Below, in pieces: positions 1 to 6,603 of a stretch of 47,284 nucleotides of DNA. Numbering within the stretch: position 1 is the first letter of the stretch; every line of letters begins with the position of its first letter. The notes under the pieces were generated by a model. The model ran no database searches. It was not told the origin of the DNA and saw only the letters and a list, made by a program, of their open reading frames with translations. The translations under genes were made by a program, and so were the position numbers. Source of the stretch: Bacteroidota bacterium (GTDB taxonomy: Bacteria > Bacteroidota > Ignavibacteria > Kapaibacteriales > UBA2268); assembly GCA_004322215.1 (NCBI GenBank), contig SCSM01000037.1, positions 1 through 47,284 on the forward strand. The letters run 5' to 3'.

Positions 1-1
1 C

Positions 2-226
2 AAAGAATATGAGAAGCGGAAATCGGAATTGGAAGAAATGCTTAGAAAGTCAGAAGAACGCTATCAGAAACGAATCGCAAAAACACAAAAAATGTGGATT
101 GAATATTCTGATAACTATGAAGCCACAAAGATTAATAAAATTGAGAAGGACATTACCTTATTGGAAGCCGAGTTGTTTAAACTCGAAGTAACGCATCCAG
201 AGCCATCAATAGAAGAAACAAAATGA
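2..226 (+). CDS. Partial coiled-coil protein (C-terminal part), cut by window edge
   Basis: The reading frame is open from base 2, so the start lies upstream of the window. The visible 74 residues are rich in Glu, Lys and Arg with heptad-like spacing (ELEEMLRKSEERYQKR), predicting a long alpha-helical coiled coil followed by a short acidic tail. An in-frame TTG at 29 and an ATG at 38 exist, but the helix continues upstream of both, so they are probably internal. A strong hairpin terminator follows directly at 235. The family is not recognised; it opens a run of small same-strand genes. Confidence 0.5.
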   Translation, partial: KEYEKRKSELEEMLRKSEERYQKRIAKTQKMWIEYSDNYEATKINKIEKDITLLEAELFKLEVTHPEPSIEETK

Positions 227-234
227 ATTGTATG

Positions 235-267
235 AGAAGGCTACCACATCGGTAGCCTTCTTCTTTT
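235..267 (+). terminator. Intrinsic terminator
   Basis: An 11-bp perfect stem (agaaggctacc / ggtagccttct) with loop acatc is followed by a T-rich tract. It lies 9 bases after the stop of the coiled-coil gene and ends that transcript. Confidence 0.85.
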
Positions 268-314
268 AAAGATTTATCCAATAACCACTCTTAATATAGC
301 GATGGAGTTTTAAA

Positions 315-521
315 ATGAATATAAAGAAATTCACAGCAAGTTATTCTGTATTTGCAGAAGATAAAGATGAAGCTTGGGCAAGAGTTGATGAAATTGTCAA
401 CAATGCGATGACAGAAGAAGCAACCCTATCAAATACATTTGCCCTGTTAGAAGAAGAACTCACTAAGGAAGAAATCAAAATAGCCAAAATGATGAAATCA
501 ATGAATGATATTGATGGTTAA
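315..521 (+). CDS. Small acidic protein, paralogue of the 1339-1566 product
   Basis: This 68-aa acidic protein starts at the ATG at 315, preceded by a weak GGAG. Its N-terminus (KFTASYSVFAEDKDEAW) aligns with that of the protein at 1339 (YTFLSYVIFANNEDEAW), so the two form a local small family with a [F]xxSYxxFAxxxDEAW signature and a helical acidic tail. The pattern, a short beta strand followed by an amphipathic helix, resembles ferredoxin-like small modules, but that is only a guess. No signal peptide or membrane segment is present. It sits between two terminators, probably in its own short transcript with the 562 peptide. Function unknown; small sets like this are usual in phages and ICEs. 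Confidence 0.65.
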   Translation: MNIKKFTASYSVFAEDKDEAWARVDEIVNNAMTEEATLSNTFALLEEELTKEEIKIAKMMKSMNDIDG

Positions 522-561
522 ATGTAGGTTTAATGAACAAATTAAATTTAAAGGAGGAATA

Positions 562-651
562 ATGAACTATATCATTGCAACTTTCTTTTTTGTATGGGGT
601 ATCATATTGATAACAACCATTTATTACAGCATTGAGGCTCTTTGTCATTAA
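562..651 (+). CDS. 29-aa single-pass membrane peptide
   Basis: The ATG at 562 follows a textbook Shine-Dalgarno (aaaggagg) at about 7-nt spacing, one of the best in the window. The 29-residue product is almost entirely a hydrophobic helix (IIATFFFVWGIILITTIYYS) with a short polar C-terminus. It is followed immediately by a strong terminator at 664. Such peptides can act as phage accessory or small regulatory membrane proteins, but nothing here points to a specific role. The ribosome-binding site and the clean stop/terminator arrangement are the main evidence that it is real. Confidence 0.6.
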   Translation: MNYIIATFFFVWGIILITTIYYSIEALCH

Positions 652-663
652 TTCAAAACCAAT

Positions 664-692
664 GGCACCGGATTTATCCGGTGCCTTTATTT
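664..692 (+). terminator. Intrinsic terminator
   Basis: A 9-bp GC-rich perfect stem (ggcaccgga / tccggtgcc) with a ttta loop is followed by tttattt. It closes the 315-651 unit. Confidence 0.85.
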
Positions 693-716
693 AAAAATAG
701 TATTAAGGTGAAAATT

Positions 717-926
717 ATGGAAGATAAATTTTTTAGTAAAAAGTATTGTGATAGATGTGGTAATGTCTTGGATGCTCGCACTATGTCTTGGTTCAACGAT
801 GATACAATTTGCATGAATTGTTCAGATAAGGAATCAGCAATAAAAAAGAAACTTCAAGATGGTGGGAAAAGTTATGAAGGATGTGGCTATATACCTGATG
901 TAAACAAGCAAGAGGCAATCAAATGA
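717..926 (+). CDS. Small zinc-ribbon protein
   Basis: This 69-aa product has two CxxC knuckles (CDRCG and CMNCS) about 22 residues apart, enclosing TMSWFNDDTIC. The arrangement is typical of small zinc-finger proteins in Bacteroidota conjugative elements and phages, which often share a TMSxFNxDxIC core. The ATG at 717 is chosen because it is preceded by aaggtg; an in-frame ATG at 642 would add an unlikely N-terminus that overlaps the upstream terminator. The stop overlaps the next start (ATGA), so the two are translationally coupled. A role in nucleic-acid or protein binding is inferred from the ribbon only. Confidence 0.75.
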   Translation: MEDKFFSKKYCDRCGNVLDARTMSWFNDDTICMNCSDKESAIKKKLQDGGKSYEGCGYIPDVNKQEAIK

Positions 927-1279
927 ATTCAGCAAAAGAAATAAAAGATAATTTAAACTTGTTTACAGGTACAGAACATTATTATCAACACCCATTTGGA
1001 ATCATGTATACCGATGGAATTAAATTTTTAGCTGACAGTTGTGCTTGCTACTGGCTCATAGATGCTGTTGCCAGTTGGCAGTATGATGAGAAAGTTAAGC
1101 AGGAAGAATTTCAAGTGTATAAACTGAAAGTCAATGAAGATAAATCAGCAATTCTTAATATAGAAGATGGCAACTACAATATCATTCAAACACAAGAAAT
1201 TGATTTTACTGATTTTCCACTTGAAGAAATTCAATTGTGGTTTACAAATAACGTTCTATACTTACCTTCGGAGCATTAA
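923..1279 (+). CDS. DUF6876-like protein
   Basis: This 118-aa protein contains FTGTEHYYQHPFGIMYTDG and ADSCACYWLIDAVASWQ, the hallmarks of the DUF6876 family as I remember it. That family is common in phages and mobile elements and has no assigned function. The start overlaps the zinc-ribbon gene stop by 4 bases (ATGA), indicating co-translation. There is no signal peptide. The length matches the usual 100-130 aa. The family identity rests on remembered motif similarity and should be confirmed by a profile search. Confidence 0.7.
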   Translation: MNSAKEIKDNLNLFTGTEHYYQHPFGIMYTDGIKFLADSCACYWLIDAVASWQYDEKVKQEEFQVYKLKVNEDKSAILNIEDGNYNIIQTQEIDFTDFPLEEIQLWFTNNVLYLPSEH

Positions 1280-1338
1280 ACATGATAATCAAGATAGAAA
1301 TGAATAACAATTTTATTAAAAATAGGTTAGGTGTTCAG

Positions 1339-1566
1339 ATGAATAAATACACTTTTTTAAGCTATGTCATTTTTGCTAATAATGAAGATGAAGCATGGGA
1401 GAAGATACAGGAGAGTATTCAAGATAATGAGATTACAGATTGTTTTACCTGTATAGAAAAAGAAATGACATTTCAAGATTACAAAATTTTAAATCCATTG
1501 GGACTGAATAAGGAACAATTAAAAAATCTAACAGAAGATAATTTGAAGGAATTTTTAGAGGAGTAG
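1339..1566 (+). CDS. Small acidic protein, paralogue of the 315-521 product
   Basis: This 75-aa acidic protein is similar over its first 25 residues to the protein at 315 (SYxxFAxxxDEAW). The start at 1339 is chosen because it aligns with the paralogue start and has ttaggtg upstream. The in-frame ATG at 1282 would add 19 residues without counterpart. The C-terminus is a helical, Glu/Lys/Asn-rich tail. It sits 59 bases after the DUF6876-like gene and 5 bases before the next start, so it is probably in the same transcript. Function unknown. Confidence 0.6.
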   Translation: MNKYTFLSYVIFANNEDEAWEKIQESIQDNEITDCFTCIEKEMTFQDYKILNPLGLNKEQLKNLTEDNLKEFLEE

Positions 1567-1571
1567 CTGAA

Positions 1572-1829
1572 ATGATAATAAATGGTAGAGAAGTTCAAGT
1601 TTATGATAACGGTGGTATAACTAATGACCGCTATACCATTGTTGTTGATAATTCTGTTTATTCAATGAACAAAGTTCCGAATCATCCTGCTTATGGTTTT
1701 AACCAGTATTGTGGAGATGAAGAGCAAGGATATGAGTGGAATGAAAAGTGGGGTGAAGAAGTGCATGATATAAGTGCACTCCCGGAAGAAACAGTAAAAG
1801 CAATTATTCAAAGATTTGAAAACAAGTGA
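1572..1829 (+). CDS. Small hypothetical protein, mobile-element type
   Basis: This 85-aa soluble protein begins MIINGREVQVYDNGG and contains YTIVVDNSVYSMNKVPNHPAYGFN and a C-terminal helix ALPEETVKAIIQRF. The layout, a short beta-rich body with Asp/Gly turns followed by one helix, recalls small hypothetical proteins of phages and ICEs, but I cannot name a family. The start lies 5 bases downstream of the previous stop. Neighbours and spacing suggest a polycistronic cassette of accessory genes. Confidence 0.65.
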   Translation: MIINGREVQVYDNGGITNDRYTIVVDNSVYSMNKVPNHPAYGFNQYCGDEEQGYEWNEKWGEEVHDISALPEETVKAIIQRFENK

Positions 1830-1839
1830 AAGGAAGAAA

Positions 1840-2040
1840 ATGAAAATTTGGTTATTATTTTGGGTTGAATCTGATAGTTGCTTCAATTATACACCTGTTT
1901 TTGAACTTCACAAAAGCAGTGATACAGCCAGGGATAGATATGTTGAATTGACTAATTTTTCACCTATTGAATTTGAACAAAACAGAGGATATCCTACACA
2001 ATTAGTTAGCGAGATAAGTTTAAGGGAAGTGGATGTATAA
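1840..2040 (+). CDS. Small hypothetical protein
   Basis: This 66-aa product starts at the ATG at 1840, preceded by gaaaggaag at good spacing. An earlier in-frame start at 1816 would overlap the preceding gene. The N-terminus (MKIWLLFWVESDS) is a hydrophobic strand rather than a signal peptide because it is short and interrupted by Glu/Asp. The rest (VFELHKSSDTARDRYVELTNF) reads like an alpha/beta small protein. It is the last gene of the cassette; a structured region and possible terminator follow at 2089. Function unknown. Confidence 0.6.
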   Translation: MKIWLLFWVESDSCFNYTPVFELHKSSDTARDRYVELTNFSPIEFEQNRGYPTQLVSEISLREVDV

Positions 2041-2088
2041 CTATTCCCACCATTACTTTGATGCATTAAAGAGCAGTAGAGCGTTCTT

Positions 2089-2163
2089 TGCCAGTTTCTA
2101 TGGTGCTGTACCTGCGCGTGTTCCCCACACGTTTACTGTTAGATAGTAAACTGGCACTTTATT
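2089..2163 (+). other. Structured RNA region / complex terminator
   Basis: A 9-bp outer stem (tgccagttt at 2089-2097 with aaactggca at 2148-2156) encloses a second hairpin (cgtgt at 2117-2121 with acacg at 2127-2131). It is followed by ctttattt. The 50-nt interior is GC-richer than its surroundings. It may simply terminate the small-gene cassette, or be a structured RNA ending in its own terminator. It does not fold as a tRNA. Confidence 0.45.
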
Positions 2164-2440
2164 TAAAGGTGAGTTATTTGAAAATATTTATAGAGTTATA
2201 TATTGACTAATATAATAAAGTCTTGTCATAACTCATTTATCACGTTTGTCGCATTCTTGATATAATATAGTTCAGTTATCAATAAGTCAAACTGAATCAA
2301 TATGAATAAGAATTTGAAAAGTATAAAATATAAACGCTCATTTATGTTTTCAATAAACTTAAATAAAAGTCATTGACATAATTTTAGAGATATGTAAAAG
2401 ATAATTCAAGTTTATACATTTTTGTTTTAGAGTGAAATTT
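2164..2440. promoter_or_regulatory. Recombinase upstream region with inverted repeats
   Basis: This AT-rich non-coding stretch precedes the serine recombinase. It holds two perfect inverted repeats: tgagttat (2170-2177) with ataactca (2228-2235), and ttcagtt (2271-2277) with aactgaa (2290-2296). Serine resolvases and invertases commonly act on dyad sites just upstream of their own genes, so this is a candidate res-like or regulatory region. The repeats alone cannot distinguish a recombination site from an operator. Confidence 0.35.
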
Positions 2441-3052
2441 ATGAAAACTATTTCGTATTTGCGTGTGTCAACCATTGACCAGGACATCGAGAAGAATAAA
2501 ACTGATATTCTCAAACTTGCTAATGAAAAACAATTAGGAAATGTCATATTTGTTGAAGAAAAAATCTCTGGTACAGTAAGTTGGAAGAAAAGAAAGATAC
2601 ATGATATTGTGTATAGTCTTACTGCTGGAGACAACATTATTGTCAGCGAACTTTCACGTTTAGGTCGTTCAATGTTAGAATGCATGGAGATTCTTTCAAT
2701 TGCTACAGAAAAGAAAATCAATATTTATTCTGTTAAAGGTAATTGGAGTTTAGATAATTCCATTCAGTCAAAAATAATTGCTATGGCATTTTCTATGGCA
2801 AGTGAGATTGAAAGAGATTTGATAAGTTCTCGTACCAGGGAATCTTTACGGATAAAAAAGTTGAATGGAATGAAACTCGGTCGTCCCGTTGGGAGCGGTA
2901 GTTCAAAACTTGATGAATTTAAAGTTGAGATAGAAGCTCTGTTAAATAATGGTTCATCAAAACGTTTCATTGCCAAGAGATATGGAATAACAGAACAAGG
3001 TCTTTTTCACTGGCTGAGAAAGAACAAAGAGAAATTGGAAAAAAAAAGTTAA
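2441..3052 (+). CDS. Serine recombinase, resolvase/invertase family
   Basis: This 203-aa site-specific recombinase cuts DNA through a 5'-phosphoserine link. Motifs run in family order: YLRVSTIDQD with the nucleophile Ser10, SELSRLGRSMLE around residues 68-79 (catalytic Arg pair), then the long E-helix (SMASEIERDLISSRTRE) and a KLGRPVGS linker. A C-terminal HTH (SKRFIAKRYGITEQGLFHWLRKN) completes it. The length is typical of small resolvases and invertases. The ATG at 2441 is preferred over an in-frame GTG at 2432 because MKTISYLRVST matches the family start. Inverted repeats upstream may be its target. It could resolve dimers, invert a segment or act as a transposon resolvase. Confidence 0.92.
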   Translation: MKTISYLRVSTIDQDIEKNKTDILKLANEKQLGNVIFVEEKISGTVSWKKRKIHDIVYSLTAGDNIIVSELSRLGRSMLECMEILSIATEKKINIYSVKGNWSLDNSIQSKIIAMAFSMASEIERDLISSRTRESLRIKKLNGMKLGRPVGSGSSKLDEFKVEIEALLNNGSSKRFIAKRYGITEQGLFHWLRKNKEKLEKKS

Positions 3053-3138
3053 TGATGAGTAATCCCATTCAAAGATTTACAAATTAAGTTTGATATTTTG
3101 TTTAATTTGATATAAACAACAAATATAAATCAATAAGA

Positions 3139-3164
3139 AAGGCTGACTATATAAAGTCAGCCTT
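3139..3164. terminator. Hairpin between convergent genes
   Basis: A 9-bp perfect stem (aaggctgac / gtcagcctt) lies between the recombinase (+) and the minus-strand gene ending at 3226. The T-tract is weak on both strands (ttatct on plus, tcttattg on minus). It is probably a shared bidirectional terminator. Confidence 0.6.
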
Positions 3165-3225
3165 ATCTAACACGTCTGTTAACACATCATCTTATACATA
3201 CAATATAAATATGAATCAGTATGAA

Positions 3226-3657
3226 CTATAAAATTTTCAATTCATACATTGCTTTATTGACCATATTTTTTATTTCAAGAAAAGCATGATATATTTCAGA
3301 ATAAAGTTCTCCAGAAAATAAATTAATTTCCCGATAATTTTCATTTACTCCGATAGCTAAGTCAATCGAAGAATTAATGTTTGAATATCCAATTGAGAAT
3401 TCAGTGGTATTTAATTTATTGGAAATTGTTTCTTTAATCTTTCCAATATATTCCGTTATATCCAAAGATAATATCATCTTATAACTTGCATCAACATCAG
3501 CTATTAAATCTTTTTGAAGATTATCTAATGAATTAGCTTGTTCATAAGAAAAAATTGAACTGTCTAATAAAACAAATACAAAATTATCTTTATCAAATAA
3601 GACATATTCACACCCAATAATGCTATCAGGATTTACTAAAGAATAAACATCTAACAT
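3226..3657 (-). CDS. Hypothetical protein, last gene of the clamp/PLP operon
   Basis: This is a 143-aa soluble protein with no recognised family. The ATG at 3657 is preferred over a start at 3699 because it has aaggtg at suitable spacing and avoids overlap with the PLP enzyme gene. The sequence alternates beta strands (YVLFDKDNFVFVLLDSS) with an amphipathic C-terminal helix (ELYSEIYHAFLEIKNMVNKAMYEL), suggesting a compact alpha/beta fold. No Cys/His cluster or catalytic pattern stands out. It follows the PLP gene by about 34 bases on the same strand and is likely co-transcribed. Confidence 0.6.
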   Translation of the reverse strand: MLDVYSLVNPDSIIGCEYVLFDKDNFVFVLLDSSIFSYEQANSLDNLQKDLIADVDASYKMILSLDITEYIGKIKETISNKLNTTEFSIGYSNINSSIDLAIGVNENYREINLFSGELYSEIYHAFLEIKNMVNKAMYELKIL

Positions 3658-3691
3658 AAAACACCTTATAAAAATTTTTAAAAAATAGTTA

Positions 3692-4579
3692 TTAATCAAA
3701 TAAAAAATTATTATTTCCTATAATCCATATCAATGTCTTGTCTGAATCAGCAATTCCAAGTTGCTGTTTGTTTCTCAAAAAAAATTGAACTGCTTTCGAT
3801 TCGTATTTGACATTAAGCTCAAATTCAGGATTGATAAAATGCTTAACATTTTTTGCATAGGGATAAGTAGTATCAATGATAAATTCATATTGTCTATTAA
3901 TTCTGAATTTATTTAGTATCGAATCAACATATTTTCTTCTATCATAACCAGAAATTTGAGTTCCGATGATTCGTTTAACTTGCTTCTTGAACTGTTCAAT
4001 ACCGACAATGATACCTGCCATCGTTATAGCACTCCCACAAGGAATAATTAAATTATCTAAATAATCTGGAAGATTAAGTACCTGATTTGCTGTCGAACCA
4101 ATAATAGCATCCGGGTAATCAGATAAATTAATTCCAAAATTTACAACTTCATAGTTGTTCTCTTTGATTATATCATTTACTCTGCTTGTTACAACATTTC
4201 GGTATCCGATTTTTGCTACTACTTTTATTTCAGCCCCAAGTTGATAAGCCAATGATAATGGTTTATACCTCTTAGCTGTTTCTTCAACGGAATCAATCTT
4301 TCCACCAATACATATCATGCAAGGGACATTATTATCTTTTGCTATCTTCGCCACTATTGCACTCTGTGGAGATGATAATGAGACCGGATTAGTAATTAAT
4401 CCGGTTATTTTCTCATTCTTTGATTTCATGCTCTCATAAAGCAACTGCATCTGACGAACTTTACCTCCTCCGAGTTCATTATAATCTTCGTAAGGGAGAT
4501 AAAGGTCATCTCGTTTATATAGTATACCGTCGTATTCTTCGACTGGTGTTAATTCTGATAAAGCAGTTATTAGTTCCAT
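3692..4579 (-). CDS. Fold-type-II PLP-dependent enzyme (phage type, ACC-deaminase/cysteine desulfhydrase-like)
   Basis: This is a 295-aa enzyme of the tryptophan synthase beta superfamily. RDDLYLPYEDYNELGGGKVRQ carries the Schiff-base lysine (Lys40), matching GGNKVRK of ACC deaminase and D-cysteine desulfhydrase. NPVSLSSPQSAIVA (around 64-77) occupies the substrate-loop position usually reading QSNH. PCGSAITMAG (around 180-189) is the phosphate-binding loop. The ATG at 4579 is chosen because aaggag precedes it; an in-frame ATG at 4627 would overlap the clamp-like gene. The changed substrate loop argues against a housekeeping ACC deaminase. PLP enzymes of this sort are known in phages, some within DNA base-hypermodification pathways. 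Substrate unknown. Confidence 0.75.
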   Translation of the reverse strand: MELITALSELTPVEEYDGILYKRDDLYLPYEDYNELGGGKVRQMQLLYESMKSKNEKITGLITNPVSLSSPQSAIVAKIAKDNNVPCMICIGGKIDSVEETAKRYKPLSLAYQLGAEIKVVAKIGYRNVVTSRVNDIIKENNYEVVNFGINLSDYPDAIIGSTANQVLNLPDYLDNLIIPCGSAITMAGIIVGIEQFKKQVKRIIGTQISGYDRRKYVDSILNKFRINRQYEFIIDTTYPYAKNVKHFINPEFELNVKYESKAVQFFLRNKQQLGIADSDKTLIWIIGNNNFLFD

Positions 4580-4601
4580 TATTTTCTCCTTAATAAAATT
4601 A

Positions 4602-5402
4602 TTAACATTCAACTTCTTCTTCTTCATAATTACATCTCCCGAATGAAATTTTGGTATTAGATAATAAGCTATTAAAAATCACGCTGCTTTCTGTGATAAA
4701 GACAGTGTAGTCTTCGTTCTTATCGAGGTATTTCAGGTATTCTTTGGTAATAAGACAGTTATAATTTAATTCTTTTATAAATTTAATTTCTGTTTTATAC
4801 CTTGTAGAATAATTTTTACCTTCAAAAATAATATAACTACTATCATCAATCTTAGCTGTCTTAATATAAACATCTGTACAAGCCTCATCTTTAGAGTCTT
4901 CAATTACACTTTTTAAAACTTTTGAACTTAATTTAAACTCCAAATAGGATGAAGATGTATCAAAAACTTGGTTTATGACATCATCTGGCATATACTTAAA
5001 TAAGCCCAATTGAGCACAACCATGAATTACTGTTCTGTCTGTACTTTGTAGAATAATAGTTTTCGCTACAAATTCACCTTCATTATTTGCCTCATAATTA
5101 AAAATTATATAAGTGTTATCTACAGTGATAAATTTTTTTAAAATGTTTAAAAAATTCTTTACATGGTATAAACCTATTTTAATTTTCTCAGTAGGGCATT
5201 GCTTATTATCTGTCAGTTCAAAGCATTCACAAAGATTAATTATGTTATATTTAACAGCTGTTCTGGCAACTGTATATGATTTCACCACAGCCGTTAAATC
5301 TGGATTAATTTCCAATAAAAGATTAGAATCAACAACCTCAAATATTTTAAGGAAATCAATTAGCATTGATAAGTCTTTAGCTCTAAAATTTAGCTCTTTC
5401 AT
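4602..5402 (-). CDS. Putative sliding-clamp-like protein (T4 gp45/PCNA fold)
   Basis: By eye this 266-aa acidic protein follows the two-domain layout of T4 gp45-type clamps. A helix (LIDFLKIFEVVDSNLLLE) leads into a strand-rich region, then YHVKNFLNILKKF followed by TYIIFNYE at the end of domain 1. A second helix/strand cycle (FKLSSKVLKSVIEDSK, then SSYIIFEG) follows. It closes with a strand/helix unit (CLITKEYLKYLD) and paired strands (DYTVFITESSVIFNS). gp45 has matching elements in the same order. Start ATG at 5402 has aggag upstream and overlaps the ParB-like gene stop by 4 bases. No polymerase or clamp loader is in the window. The assignment is a fold-level guess. Confidence 0.45.
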   Translation of the reverse strand: MKELNFRAKDLSMLIDFLKIFEVVDSNLLLEINPDLTAVVKSYTVARTAVKYNIINLCECFELTDNKQCPTEKIKIGLYHVKNFLNILKKFITVDNTYIIFNYEANNEGEFVAKTIILQSTDRTVIHGCAQLGLFKYMPDDVINQVFDTSSSYLEFKLSSKVLKSVIEDSKDEACTDVYIKTAKIDDSSYIIFEGKNYSTRYKTEIKFIKELNYNCLITKEYLKYLDKNEDYTVFITESSVIFNSLLSNTKISFGRCNYEEEEVEC

Positions 5403-6388
5403 TTTTTACTCCTGGTTTTACTTGGTTTCATGGTAATTTTATTATAATTTTCAATTGCTTTTTTGATTAATTCACTTGGACTGATGCCTTCTATTTCAGC
5501 AAGTTTATTTATCAAAGCATAGGTATTTTCGTCAACTTGAAGTCTTGTGATTTTAGGTTTTGACACTTTTGGCAAAACCTGCTTTTTAGCCTCTGAAAAT
5601 GTTAATGTATGGTCTTTGACCTTAGCGTACAAGTCAGGATGTTCTTTCAAGAGTTCATAGTAATCCTTTATTGAAGTAGTGCCAATGTCACCTACTAAAT
5701 CAGCGATATATTTATATGTATGCACTGGTTCAGCTAATGAAGGTGTCTTACCAGATCTGATTTCACTGATTTTCTTGCGGAGCTTTTCTTTTGAATCTAA
5801 TTTAACCCCATCAACCATTTCTGCACCTATACATGCAAGGTCTGATTTAGTATGGTGGTATCTGTTAAGGTTTTTTATTCTCAAAAATTCTGGTATGTCC
5901 TCAACTGTACCTGTGTAATAGACACAACGGTAGGGTTTTCCCAACTCAAAACAGGCATTAGCTATGTTTCGTCCATGTAAGACAAAACCATCTAATATTG
6001 TTACATTTTCTTTTTGATCGAATTCAAGTAAAGACAATTTAAAACCATTCATAGACCGCTTTTTCATTAATGGTTCTCCATTCCTTATCGGATGAAATTT
6101 TGGTTCTTCACTTGAGTATACATAAGAGATATTTGATGATTCGCTGGTATTCTCATCACCAAGAGAATAAGTTGGTGGATTAGTAATTTCATTAGTAGTT
6201 TTTTCTACTGAAGTAGATTCAACATTTTCGATTATCGTATCTATTTTTTGATTAACAACAATCAATTCATTGTTGGATTCTGACTGTTCAGGAACAAATA
6301 CTTCCATACCTTCTTCATCATCAAGAATGTTGGTATTTTCTGGAATTTCCTGAATATCATTTGCTTTTGTATTAGATTTATTTTTCAT
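5399..6388 (-). CDS. ParB-like (ParB/sulfiredoxin fold) protein with C-terminal ribbon-helix-helix
   Basis: This 329-aa protein has three parts. Residues 1-100 are a low-complexity acidic Asn/Glu/Ser-rich tail. Residues about 105-205 form a ParB/Srx-like domain with ILDGFVLHGRNIANACFELG (compare LDGRNRLRA in phage ParB-like proteins) and FLRIKNLNRYHHTKSDLA (compare NlhRRHLtesQrA). Residues about 275-318 (RLQVDENTYALINKLAEIEGIS followed by PSELIKKAIENY) read as a CopG/MetJ-type ribbon-helix-helix. The usual DGR triplet reads HGR here, so catalysis may be altered. The stop overlaps the clamp-like start. Roles could be partition, transcription control or, as in some ParB-fold enzymes, small-molecule phosphorylation. 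Confidence 0.75.
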   Translation of the reverse strand: MKNKSNTKANDIQEIPENTNILDDEEGMEVFVPEQSESNNELIVVNQKIDTIIENVESTSVEKTTNEITNPPTYSLGDENTSESSNISYVYSSEEPKFHPIRNGEPLMKKRSMNGFKLSLLEFDQKENVTILDGFVLHGRNIANACFELGKPYRCVYYTGTVEDIPEFLRIKNLNRYHHTKSDLACIGAEMVDGVKLDSKEKLRKKISEIRSGKTPSLAEPVHTYKYIADLVGDIGTTSIKDYYELLKEHPDLYAKVKDHTLTFSEAKKQVLPKVSKPKITRLQVDENTYALINKLAEIEGISPSELIKKAIENYNKITMKPSKTRSKK

Positions 6389-6541
6389 AATTCATCTACT
6401 TTAATTATATTATAAAAATTTTATTAACTATATTATATTAAACCAATTACATGCTCTGTCAAATTTTGACAATAACTTACCGTGGCAACCTGTTAAGGTC
6501 GTTCTAATTCTGCTTAAACGATATTTGATATACTTTCTGAA

Positions 6542-6553
6542 TGGGAGCTCCCA
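6542..6553. promoter_or_regulatory. Palindrome in the operon leader
   Basis: A 12-bp perfect palindrome (tgggagctccca) lies in the 215-bp non-coding gap between the ParB-like gene and the HTH gene. It stands out as GC-rich in an AT-rich stretch. It is a plausible operator for the RHH or MerR-type HTH protein next to it. The rest of the gap shows no gene. Confidence 0.4.
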
Positions 6554-6603
6554 CATTCAATTTTGTATTTTTATTACTTCCTCCTTTCTGATTATTAATA
6601 ACT

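Noticed and set aside
2089-2163. Degenerate tRNA
   Set aside because: No acceptor, D-arm or T-loop arrangement can be made; only stems of an RNA or terminator.
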